Below, in pieces: positions 17,073 to 25,458 of a stretch of 64,000 bases of DNA (positions are counted from its first letter, which is position 1; each line of letters begins with the position of its first letter). Source of the stretch: Falsiroseomonas tokyonensis (GTDB taxonomy: Bacteria > Pseudomonadota > Alphaproteobacteria > Acetobacterales > Acetobacteraceae); contig NZ_JAFNJS010000006.1 of NCBI RefSeq assembly GCF_019024325.1, positions 310,001 to 374,000 of the forward strand, in the 5' to 3' direction. The position numbers and the translations under genes were made by a program. The notes beneath the pieces are model-generated. The model had not been told where the DNA came from and did no database searches. It saw only the letters and a program-made list of their open reading frames with translations.

Positions 17073-20000
17073 GGCGCAGCCCCGACCGAAACCCCGCCGC
17101 CGGTGGCTGCGCTGGGTGGTGGGCGTGGTGCTGGTGCTGCTGCTGCTGCCGGTCCTGCTGGTCGGCGGCGGGCTGCTCTATGCGAATACCGAGGGCGGGC
17201 GGGAACGCCTGGCGAGCCTGGCGGAATCCTTCGTCCCCGGCCTGACGCTGGAAGGTCTGCAGGGCCCCCTGCCCGGCCGCCTGGCCATCCGCCGCATCGC
17301 GCTGGCGGATGACCAAGGCATCTGGCTTGAGATCGAGAATGCCGAGCTGGACTGGGACCCGATGGCACTGCTGCAGCGCCGGGCGCACATCACCCTGCTG
17401 CAGGCCGATCGCCTGGCGCTGCACCGCCTGCCGCCCGGCGCGCCCGAGGATCCGGATGCCCCGGCCGGGCCGCTGATCCCCAGCCTGCCGCAACTGCCCG
17501 TGGCGCTGCAGCTCGACCGCCTGGCGGTGGACCGCATCGAGCTGGCGGAGCCGGTGGCGGGCGTGGCCGCGCTGCTGCGGGCGCAGGGCATGGCGCAGCT
17601 GGATGCCGAGGGGCTGGAAACCACGCTCGACATCTCGGCGCCGGAGGGGGCGACCACCCTGGCCGTCCAGGCCGCGCTGCGCCCCGCCACCGGCCGGCTT
17701 TCCGCCACCATCCGCCTGCGCGACGTGGCCGGCGGCCTGGTGCCGGGGCTGATCGGCCAGCCGGGGCGGCCGCTGGCGCTGGACCTGACGCTGGACGGCC
17801 CGGCCGAGGCCGCGGCGCTGACCCTGGTGGCGCAGGCGGGGCCGAACCTTTCGCTGGATGTCGCCGGCACCATCCGCGCGCCGGACATGGACCATCTGGG
17901 CGCGGAGCTGCGCGGCACCGCCAATGCCTCCGCCCTGCTGGAAGGCCCGCTCGCCGCCCTGGCCGGCCCGCTCGACCTGGTGCTGGATGCCGCGCGCGGG
18001 CCGGATGGCGCGATCGCGCTGCGACAGCTGCGGCTGGCCGGCGCGGCCGGGCGCATCGCCGCGGAGGGCACCATCGCCGGGGATTTCGCCAGCGCGCAAT
18101 TGCAGGTCGATGCCGACCTCGCGGGGTCCGAGACCTTCGCGGCGCTGCTGCCGCCGGGGCTGGTCGCCTGGCAGGGGCTGGAGCTGCGCGGGACTGTTTC
18201 CGGCCCACTGGCCAGCCCGACCGTGGATGCAAGGCTGGCGGCGCGCGGCTTCGCCTCCAGCCAGCCGCCGGTCGCGGCGCTGCTGGGCAGCACGCCGCAG
18301 CTGGCGATCCGGGCGACGCTGCCCGACCGCATCGCGCGCCTCACCCTGGAAGGCGCCGGCCTGCGGGCGGAGGCGAGCGGGCTGGTCGGCCAGGCGCTGG
18401 ACCTGCGCTTCGCCGCCGAACTGGCCTCGGTCGAGGGCGCGGCCCCGGGCGTGTCCGGCGCGCTGCGGCTGTCCGGCACCGCCATCGGGCCGATGGCCGA
18501 TCCCACCCTGACCATCGAGGCCGCCTCCGACCGCCTGGAAGTCGCCGGCCAAGTGCTGGAGGCGCTGGCGCTGAATGCGCGCATCGCGACGCCAGCCACC
18601 GCGCCCGCGGTGAATGCCCAGGCCAGCGGCCGCTTCCAGGGCCTGCCCCTGGCGCTCGATATCCGCGGCGGGCCCGAAGGGGCTGACAAGCTGCGACTGC
18701 AGGCCGCGACCGCCCGGCTCGGCCCGGCGGAGCTGGCGGCGGAAGGCGTGCTGGACCTCGCCACCACCATCTTCGAAGGCACCGCCCGGCTGGCGGTGGA
18801 GGACCTGGCGCCACTCTCCCCGCTGGTCGGCCAGCCCCTGGCGGGCAGCCTGCGCCTGAATGCCACGCTGGCGGCGCGGGAAGGCCAGCAATACGCCGAC
18901 CTGCGGCTGGAGGCGCCGCGCCTGGTCGCCGCCGGCACCGAGATGCGCCGCCTGGCCGCCACGGTGGACGGCACGCTGCAGGCGCTGGGCTTCACCCTCT
19001 CGACCCAGGTGGCGACGGCGGAGCTGGAGGTGCGCGGCCGCATGACGGCGCAGCCCGGCGGCGCCCGGCAGATCGACCTCGCCACCTTCCAGGCACGCGC
19101 GCCGGAGGAGACGGTGCGGCTGGCGGCGCCGGCGCGGGTGGTGCTGCGGCCGGATGGCGGCATCGACGTGGCGGCGCTGTCGCTGACCAGCGGCCGCGGC
19201 GGCACGCTGAACCTGACCGGAAGCTGGTCCGATGCGCGGGCCGATCTGCGCGCTACGCTCGCCATCCCGGACCTGGCGACGCTGGCCCCCCTGCTGCCGG
19301 GCATCGCCCCCACCGGGCGCGTGACGGCGGATGCGCGCATCACCGGGCCGGGCACCGCGCCGGAGATCGCGGGCAATCTGCGCGTCAGCAATCTGCGCTC
19401 CAGCGCCGCCTGGGCGCGCGGCCTGCCGGCGGTGGAAATCCAGGCCGAAGGCCGGCGCGCCAGCGATGGCGCCATATCGGGCCGCGCCACCGCCAATGCC
19501 GGCGCCGCCACCCGCCTGACCGCCACCGCCAACCTGCCGCGCGGGCCGGAGGGGCCGCTGGAGGGCACGCTGGACGGCCAGGCCGATCTCGGCGCGCTGA
19601 CCGCGCCGCTGCTGGCGGCGGGCGCGGACCGGGTGACCGGGCGGCTGACGCTCGCACTGCGCGCCAGCGGCACCGTGGCGGAGCCGGTGCTGGGCGGCCA
19701 GGCGCGCCTGGTCGGCGGGTCCTATCGCAATGCGGAGCTGGGCGTGGCGCTGACCCAGCTTTCCGGCACCATCTCCGCCGAGGGGCCGCGGCTGCGCGTC
19801 GACCTCACCGGTGCCACGGCGGGCCAGGGGCGCATCGCGCTGGCCGGCACGCTGGACCCGCTGAGCGCCGGGATGCCGGTGGACCTCACCCTGCGCGCCA
19901 CCCAGGCGCAACCCGTCTCCTCCGACCTCATCACCGCAACGCTGGATGCGGAGCTGTCGCTGACCGGGCAGCTGGCCAACGGCGCCCGGCTGAGCGGCCC

Positions 20001-20925
20001 GCTGCGCCTGCGTCGCGCCGATATCCGCGTGCCGGACCGGCTGCCGAGCTCGGTGCGCAGCCTGGGCCCGGTGACGGAGGTGGGGCAGATTCCCGGCCGC
20101 AGCACGCCGCCGCCGCGGCCGACGGCGAATGGGCCGCGCAATGCGCCGAGCGCGAATGGCGGCGGCTCCGCGCTGCCGATCGCGCTGGATCTGACGCTGG
20201 AAGCGCCGCGCGGCGTCTTCGTGCGCGGGCGCGGACTGGATGCGGAGCTGGGCGGGCAGCTCGCCATCGGCGGCACGATCAGCAATCCGGAGATCTCCGG
20301 CGCCCTGTCCCTGGTGCGGGGCGAGTTCCAGATCCTGGCCCGGCGCCTGACCTTCAGCCGCGGCCGCCTGGATTTCACCGGCGGGCTGATCCCGGACCTG
20401 GATTTCGAGGCGAGCAGCCAGACCGGCGGCGTGACCGTGCGCGCCACCGTCACCGGCCCGCCGAGCCAGCCGGTGATCACCTTCTCCTCCACGCCGGAAT
20501 TGCCGCAGGACGAGGTGCTGGCCCGGCTGCTGTTCGACCGGCCGGTCAGCGCGCTGTCGCCCTTCGAGATCGCGCAGATCGCCCAGGCCATCGCCGGCGC
20601 CACCGGCCTGGTGGGCGGCGGCGCCTCCGGCGTGCTGGACCGGGTGCGGCAGACGCTGGGGCTGGATCGCCTCGCGGTCGGCGGCGGCGGCGAGACGGCG
20701 GCGCGCAGCACGGAGGCGGATGAGCGCGCCGGCCCGACGCTGGAGGCCGGGCGCTATGTCGCGGACGGCGTCTTCGTCGGCGTGCGCCAGGGCACCGAGA
20801 GCGGGTCCTCCCGCGTCGGCGTGCGGGTGGACCTGACGCCGCGCATCAAGCTGGAGGCCGAGACCGGCGATCGCGAGGCGGGGGAGCGGGTGGGCCTCAG
20901 CATGGAATGGCAGTGGGGGCGCTGA
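17047..20925 (+). CDS. tamB: TamB-like translocation/assembly module protein (DUF490)
   Basis: A very long envelope protein of 1292 residues. It has one N-terminal membrane anchor (WVVGVVLVLLLLPVLLVGGG, about 20-40), a repetitive beta-rich AsmA-like body and the C-terminal DUF490/TamB domain (from about residue 950), including SLVRGEFQILARRLTFSRG and a final GLSMEWQWGR. Such proteins form a hydrophobic groove across the periplasm and are implicated in outer-membrane protein assembly or phospholipid transport. The ATG at 17047 lies inside the end of tamA; an ATG at 17029 in frame is possible. A proline/asparagine-rich linker lies near residue 1025. The gene converges on the next gene with a 6-base gap. 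Confidence 0.92.
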   Translation: MSDSARPSEAQPRPKPRRRWLRWVVGVVLVLLLLPVLLVGGGLLYANTEGGRERLASLAESFVPGLTLEGLQGPLPGRLAIRRIALADDQGIWLEIENAELDWDPMALLQRRAHITLLQADRLALHRLPPGAPEDPDAPAGPLIPSLPQLPVALQLDRLAVDRIELAEPVAGVAALLRAQGMAQLDAEGLETTLDISAPEGATTLAVQAALRPATGRLSATIRLRDVAGGLVPGLIGQPGRPLALDLTLDGPAEAAALTLVAQAGPNLSLDVAGTIRAPDMDHLGAELRGTANASALLEGPLAALAGPLDLVLDAARGPDGAIALRQLRLAGAAGRIAAEGTIAGDFASAQLQVDADLAGSETFAALLPPGLVAWQGLELRGTVSGPLASPTVDARLAARGFASSQPPVAALLGSTPQLAIRATLPDRIARLTLEGAGLRAEASGLVGQALDLRFAAELASVEGAAPGVSGALRLSGTAIGPMADPTLTIEAASDRLEVAGQVLEALALNARIATPATAPAVNAQASGRFQGLPLALDIRGGPEGADKLRLQAATARLGPAELAAEGVLDLATTIFEGTARLAVEDLAPLSPLVGQPLAGSLRLNATLAAREGQQYADLRLEAPRLVAAGTEMRRLAATVDGTLQALGFTLSTQVATAELEVRGRMTAQPGGARQIDLATFQARAPEETVRLAAPARVVLRPDGGIDVAALSLTSGRGGTLNLTGSWSDARADLRATLAIPDLATLAPLLPGIAPTGRVTADARITGPGTAPEIAGNLRVSNLRSSAAWARGLPAVEIQAEGRRASDGAISGRATANAGAATRLTATANLPRGPEGPLEGTLDGQADLGALTAPLLAAGADRVTGRLTLALRASGTVAEPVLGGQARLVGGSYRNAELGVALTQLSGTISAEGPRLRVDLTGATAGQGRIALAGTLDPLSAGMPVDLTLRATQAQPVSSDLITATLDAELSLTGQLANGARLSGPLRLRRADIRVPDRLPSSVRSLGPVTEVGQIPGRSTPPPRPTANGPRNAPSANGGGSALPIALDLTLEAPRGVFVRGRGLDAELGGQLAIGGTISNPEISGALSLVRGEFQILARRLTFSRGRLDFTGGLIPDLDFEASSQTGGVTVRATVTGPPSQPVITFSSTPELPQDEVLARLLFDRPVSALSPFEIAQIAQAIAGATGLVGGGASGVLDRVRQTLGLDRLAVGGGGETAARSTEADERAGPTLEAGRYVADGVFVGVRQGTESGSSRVGVRVDLTPRIKLEAETGDREAGERVGLSMEWQWGR

Positions 20926-20931
20926 GCCGGG

Positions 20932-22614
20932 TCAGGCCAGCGCCGGCACACGGCGCAGAAGTGCTGCGTCCAGTTCCGCCCGCCGCTCCCACAGGCTGCG
21001 ATACCAGTCGAGCCGCGGCGCCACCTGGCGGGCGAGAAGCCGTTCCTCTCGCACCCAGGCGCGGGCGGCCTCCGCGATCGCCAGCGCCCGGGTTGGTTCG
21101 GCCAGCAGCGCGCGCAGTTCGTGGCCCAGGCTTTCGGGATCCGGCAGGATCAGCCCGGTCTCGCCATGACGCAGGCTGGCGGCATAGACGGTGGGGCTGG
21201 CCAGGCTGCAGAGCCGCAGACCGCCGGCCTCCACCGCCTTCAGGTCGGATTTCATCCGGTTGAAGCGGGTGTCCGCCAGCGGCAGGAAGGCGAGTTCGCA
21301 GCCGGCCATCAGGCGGCGGTAGGTGGCGTAGTCGGCGGTGGGCGTGTAGCGCTTATGCGGCGTGTCGAGCGCGGCGAAGCTCTTTTGGTCATGCACCACC
21401 TCCACCGCCAGCCGTCCCGCGGCCTCCGCCAGCACCTGGTTCAGCACGGGCAGGAAGGGGGCGATATCGGCCTCGCGGTTCAGCGCGCCGAAGAACAGGG
21501 TGAGTCGGGATGGGTCGCGGAAGTTCTGCGGCTCCGGCAATTCGGCCAGGGCATTGGGGAAGACGGCGATCTCGTCATTGAAGGGCGAGAGCAGGTCGCG
21601 CAGCGCGGGGGTGGAGGTCTGCACCGCATGCACGCCGCGGAAGGCCAGGTTGTTGTTGCCGGCGATCACCGGCCAATGCGCCGGGTCGTCATCGAATTCC
21701 TGCACCAGCAGGGCGCCAGTGGCGCGCAGGCCGCGCAGGTAGTCGAGGCTTTCCGGGCGGTCCAGCAGGCGGCGCTGCAGGATCAGCACGCGCGGCACTT
21801 CAGGTTCCAGCTTCGGCAGCTGGGCCTCCGGCCCCGCCGCCGTGCTGACGCCGGGGCGGCTGGCCAGCGCCCGGAAAGGTTCGAGGATGCGCACATCGTT
21901 CACCCCGCCCACCGGGCGCAGCGTGCGCGCCACCAGCACCATGAGCCGGGGCGGGCGGCGGGTGGCGCGCCAGACATATTGCAGCGGGGCGGAACGGCGC
22001 AGCCAATCCTCCTTCGCCACACCGATCGCCTTCAGCGCCGGGGCCATGGCCTCGGCGAAGGCTTCCGCCCGCTCCGGCTCGAAGATCCGCGGCAGAACAT
22101 CCAGCGGCTGCAGCCCGGCCTCACGCAGCGCCTCCAGCATGGTCTGGCGGCTGAACCAGCGCAGATGGGTGCGATCGAACAGGCCCTGATCCGTGTAGCG
22201 CCAGCGGCCAGCCAGCAGCTGCGCCGCGAAACCCCAGAATTCGACATTGGGCACGCAGACCAGCAGCACGCCGTCTTCCGCCAGCAGCGCCGCGTCGCGC
22301 TGCAGCACGGCCCAGGGGTCGCGCAGATGCTCCAGCACATCGCCATAGATCAGGGCGTCCAGGCTGCCGGGCGGGATGGGCGGCGCCGTGGACTCGATGT
22401 CGATGCGGTGCACCAGGTCGTAATGCCGCGCGGCCTGCTCGGCCAGCGCAGGGTCCGCCTCCACCGCCTCCAGCCGCGTGGCGGGATTGCGGCGGCGGAA
22501 GGTGGCGCCGAGCGCCCCGGCGCCGCAGCCCACATCGAGCACGCGCCGCGCATCCAGGGGGATGCGCGCCAGCAGGTCCGGATTGGCCTGCGCGCCGTAG
22601 GCCGCTTGCGTCAT
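20932..22614 (-). CDS. Methyltransferase-glycosyltransferase fusion protein
   Basis: A 560-residue protein with two parts. Residues about 15-200 are a class I SAM-dependent methyltransferase with motif I VLDVGCGAGALG and a DALIYGDVLEHLRDPW segment. Residues about 225-555 resemble a GT-B glycosyltransferase C-terminal half (LTLFFGALNREADIAPF, later SDLKAVEAGGLRL and ETGLILPDPESLGHELRALL). The chosen ATG at 22614 overlaps the stop of the M28 peptidase gene (ATGA), which marks a cotranslated operon. The frame is open upstream, but that sequence lies within the peptidase gene. Surface polysaccharide or glycan modification is plausible; the acceptor is unknown. Confidence 0.82.
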   Translation of the reverse strand: MTQAAYGAQANPDLLARIPLDARRVLDVGCGAGALGATFRRRNPATRLEAVEADPALAEQAARHYDLVHRIDIESTAPPIPPGSLDALIYGDVLEHLRDPWAVLQRDAALLAEDGVLLVCVPNVEFWGFAAQLLAGRWRYTDQGLFDRTHLRWFSRQTMLEALREAGLQPLDVLPRIFEPERAEAFAEAMAPALKAIGVAKEDWLRRSAPLQYVWRATRRPPRLMVLVARTLRPVGGVNDVRILEPFRALASRPGVSTAAGPEAQLPKLEPEVPRVLILQRRLLDRPESLDYLRGLRATGALLVQEFDDDPAHWPVIAGNNNLAFRGVHAVQTSTPALRDLLSPFNDEIAVFPNALAELPEPQNFRDPSRLTLFFGALNREADIAPFLPVLNQVLAEAAGRLAVEVVHDQKSFAALDTPHKRYTPTADYATYRRLMAGCELAFLPLADTRFNRMKSDLKAVEAGGLRLCSLASPTVYAASLRHGETGLILPDPESLGHELRALLAEPTRALAIAEAARAWVREERLLARQVAPRLDWYRSLWERRAELDAALLRRVPALA

Positions 22615-24332
22615 GCGCCGGGCACGGCCTCCATCGCCGCATCCAGCGCGGCCAGCACATGGTTCAGGCCGCGCCGCAGCTGGGTGGTGGCGAAGCCCAG
22701 CGCCTGGGGCGGGTAGCGATCCAGCTCCGCCGCCACCGCCAGATGGGTGAAGGGCGGCGCCGGCAGGCCGAAATCGCGGCGCCAGCGGGTGCCGCGCGTA
22801 TAGTCCAGCGGCACGAGGTGGCGCAGCACGGCCAGCCGCGTGGCGGTGGCCACCGCCGGCGGTGGCGAGCCTGCCTCGAAATCCGCGAGCCGCGCGGCCA
22901 GCGCCGCCAGCCCGGCCGCGGCGGGCGCCAGGTCGAAGCGATCCCCGGCTGCCCTGGCGTAGCGCGCCAGATGGCCCTGCAGGTCCTCCACCAGCGCGCC
23001 GGGGTCCAGCGGCAAGGCGGGCAGCGTGGCCATGCGGAAGACCGCCAGGGCATAGAGCCGGATATCGGTCAGCAGCACGTCGGGGTCCGCCACCTCGATC
23101 TGGTCGCGATCGGTGTGCCAGGCGGTATTGCCGCCATTGCCCATGACGAAATACCAGCCGCGCCGCTCCACCTCCGCCTTCGGGATGCGGGAGGAGGCGG
23201 AGAAGCAGCCCGAAATGCCGAGGTTGTTGAAGGAGAAGTCGCTGGATTGCGTCGGCCGCTTGCCGCCGGCGACCTTGCCGGTGGCGTCGCGCACCGCATC
23301 GGTGACGAAGGCGCGGTTCTCCGCCATCCAGGGGATGGTGGGGTAGTCGGTCGCGTCGCGGCAGCCGGGGCTGTCGCAGTTCAGATGCGCCACGCAATGC
23401 TTTGCCAATTCCAGCGCGTGCTGGTCGGCATACCAGGTGCTGCCGGCGAATTTGCCGGTGGAATGGCCGGGCCACCAGCAGATACGGACGCCGCGCTGCA
23501 GCTTCGCCCGGTGCTCGTGCAGCGTGCGCGCCACTTCCAGCAGGCAGGCATCGCCGGTGGCATTGTCGCCGACGCCGACATCCCAGGAATCGTAGTGGCC
23601 GTGCAGCAGGACGAAGCCGGGCTCCCTGCCCTCGATCCGCACTTCGGGTAGCACCTGGTCGAACCAGCCCTCCTCCACCACCGTGGTCAGCGTGGCGGAG
23701 GCACCGCGGGCGGCGGCTTCGATCAGCTTCGCGCCATCGGGGGCGGAGACCGAGCAGCCGGGGATCGGCGTGCGGCCCGGCAGATCGTCCAGGTCCGGCG
23801 TGCCCCAGATGGCGCTGCCGCTGCCCCAATGCATGTCGGGGCCGGGATTGATGGCGATGACCCCGGCGGCGCCGAGGGCGGCGAATTGCAGGATGCGCTC
23901 GGCCAGGATCATGCCGCGGAACAGCACCAGCTTGCCGGTCACGTCCGGCACGCCGGGGGCGGGGTCGTAGCCTTCGCCGAAGAGCGGCGCGGAGTTCGGC
24001 GTCCAGCCCATCGGCGGGCCGACCGGGTTCTCGACGAAGACCAGCGGCGCGGTCAGCCCCTCCGGCGCGGTCGGGGCAAGCTGCGCCGGGCGGGCGCGGA
24101 ACTGCACGCCCTCCAGCGCCACATGCGCCGTCTTCGGCACGGCGAGATACAGAAGCGGGCGATGCACCGTCACCGGCAGGCCGAGCGCCTTCAGGCGCCG
24201 GACGATCTCCTCCCCCGCCGCCGCGGCTTCCTCGGGGTCCTGGCGGCGCATGGTGGAAAAGCGCTGCACCAGGGACCAGGCATCCTCGATGCGGGCGGAG
24301 GCCATCAGGGCGGCCTCGTCGGGCGTGGTCAT
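22611..24332 (-). CDS. M28 family metallopeptidase
   Basis: A 573-residue peptidase. A PA-like region contains GKLVLFRGMILAERILQFAA. The M28 catalytic core has LLHGHYDSWDVGVGDNATGD (zinc ligands His and Asp, about 244-263) and HLNCDSPGCRDATDYPT. No signal peptide is obvious, so it may be cytoplasmic, unlike many M28 aminopeptidases. The ATG at 24332 lies five bases after the Bug receptor stop; a TTG nine bases upstream is a less likely start. It is cotranscribed with the receptor upstream and overlaps the methyltransferase-glycosyltransferase gene downstream. A role in breaking down an imported peptide-like compound is inference. Confidence 0.88.
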   Translation of the reverse strand: MTTPDEAALMASARIEDAWSLVQRFSTMRRQDPEEAAAAGEEIVRRLKALGLPVTVHRPLLYLAVPKTAHVALEGVQFRARPAQLAPTAPEGLTAPLVFVENPVGPPMGWTPNSAPLFGEGYDPAPGVPDVTGKLVLFRGMILAERILQFAALGAAGVIAINPGPDMHWGSGSAIWGTPDLDDLPGRTPIPGCSVSAPDGAKLIEAAARGASATLTTVVEEGWFDQVLPEVRIEGREPGFVLLHGHYDSWDVGVGDNATGDACLLEVARTLHEHRAKLQRGVRICWWPGHSTGKFAGSTWYADQHALELAKHCVAHLNCDSPGCRDATDYPTIPWMAENRAFVTDAVRDATGKVAGGKRPTQSSDFSFNNLGISGCFSASSRIPKAEVERRGWYFVMGNGGNTAWHTDRDQIEVADPDVLLTDIRLYALAVFRMATLPALPLDPGALVEDLQGHLARYARAAGDRFDLAPAAAGLAALAARLADFEAGSPPPAVATATRLAVLRHLVPLDYTRGTRWRRDFGLPAPPFTHLAVAAELDRYPPQALGFATTQLRRGLNHVLAALDAAMEAVPGA

Positions 24333-24337
24333 GGCGG

Positions 24338-25303
24338 TCAATCCAGCGTCACGCCGGTGGCGCGCACCACGGCGCCCCAGCGGTCCATCTCGGACAGCAC
24401 ATAGGCCTGGGTTTCGTCGGGCGGCGTGCCGCCGGGCTCGACACCGATGCTGGCATAGCGGCTGCGCACCGCCTCGCTGGCCAGGGCGCGCTGCAGCTGG
24501 GCGTAGAAGGCGCGCACCACCTCATCCGGCACCGCCGCGGGGCCGGCCAGGCCGAACCAGTTGGTGGTGACCACCGTGGGAAAACCCTGCTCGGCCAGCG
24601 TCGGGATCTCGGGGAAGGCGGCGCTGCGGGTGGCGGTGGAGACGGCCAGCGCGCGCACCGCGCCGCTGCGGATATGCACCGCGGCCGAGGGCAGGCTGTC
24701 CCACATGCCCTCGATGCGCCCGCCGATCACATCCGCCGTCGCCGCCTGGGCGCCACGATAGGGCACATGGGCGATATCGACGCCGGCTGCGGCCTTCAGC
24801 AGCTCCCCGGTCAGGTGGTGCAAAGTGCCATTGCCGCCGGAGCCGAAGTTCATCGCGCCGGGGCGGGCCTTGGCGGCCGCGATATAGCCGGCGAGATCGG
24901 CGAAGGGCTGGTCCTTGCTCACGATCAGCACCAGCGGCAGCGTGCCGATGATGGTGATGTTCCGGAAGTCGCGGCGCGTGTCGTAGGGCAGGTCGCGGCG
25001 CAGCGAGGGGAAGATCGCCTGCGGGCCGACATTGGTGGTCATCCAGGTATAGCCATCCGGCGCCGACTTGGCGACGAAGTCGGAGGCGACGACCCCGCCG
25101 GCGCCGGCGCGATTCTCCACCGGGAAGGGCTGGCCGGTCTGGTCCTGCAGCGCCTGGGCCAAAGTGCGCGTCAGGATGTCCGAGGCCCCGCCGGGCGGGG
25201 CGGAGGAGATCATGCGGACGGGCCGGTTGGGCCAGGCGGCCTGGGCCAGGGCCGGCATGGCGGGCGCCAGGGCGAGGGCGGAAAGCAGGCTGCGGCGGCG
25301 CAT
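24338..25303 (-). CDS. Bug family tripartite tricarboxylate transporter substrate-binding protein (1 of 4)
   Basis: A periplasmic receptor of 321 residues. The signal peptide MRRRSLLSALALAPAMPALA is followed by the Bug signature WPNRPVRMISSAPPGGASD and ENRAGAGGVVASDFVAKSAPDGYTW. These proteins capture carboxylates and hand them to TctA/TctB membrane proteins, which are absent from this window. The ATG at 25303 was chosen because it gives the signal peptide. It is the first gene of a three-gene operon with the M28 peptidase and the methyltransferase-glycosyltransferase, and is divergent from the ABC-F gene. Confidence 0.93.
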   Translation of the reverse strand: MRRRSLLSALALAPAMPALAQAAWPNRPVRMISSAPPGGASDILTRTLAQALQDQTGQPFPVENRAGAGGVVASDFVAKSAPDGYTWMTTNVGPQAIFPSLRRDLPYDTRRDFRNITIIGTLPLVLIVSKDQPFADLAGYIAAAKARPGAMNFGSGGNGTLHHLTGELLKAAAGVDIAHVPYRGAQAATADVIGGRIEGMWDSLPSAAVHIRSGAVRALAVSTATRSAAFPEIPTLAEQGFPTVVTTNWFGLAGPAAVPDEVVRAFYAQLQRALASEAVRSRYASIGVEPGGTPPDETQAYVLSEMDRWGAVVRATGVTLD

Positions 25304-25458
25304 CGGCGGGGATCCTTGTGCGGAAGGTTGCGATGATGGGACACGCGATGCGCGCCGCCAGCAAGGTGATGCCCCCGCGGCGGAGCCGCGATGCCAAACG
25401 ACGGCCGCCAGCGGGCCGATGCTTGACGCGCGGCGCCTTGCCACGCAATCCCCCCGGC

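Noticed and set aside
16561-19911. Minus-strand open frame of over 1100 codons opposite tamB
   Set aside because: Its product is Arg/Gly/Gln-rich low-complexity sequence with no motif, while the plus strand encodes a clear TamB-like protein. It is a shadow of high-GC codon bias.
20932-23829. A single 965-residue protein including the methyltransferase-glycosyltransferase
   Set aside because: The extra N-terminal 400 residues come from another frame of the M28 peptidase gene. The ATGA overlap at 22611-22614 and the family-like start MTQAAYGAQANPDLL mark the true boundary.
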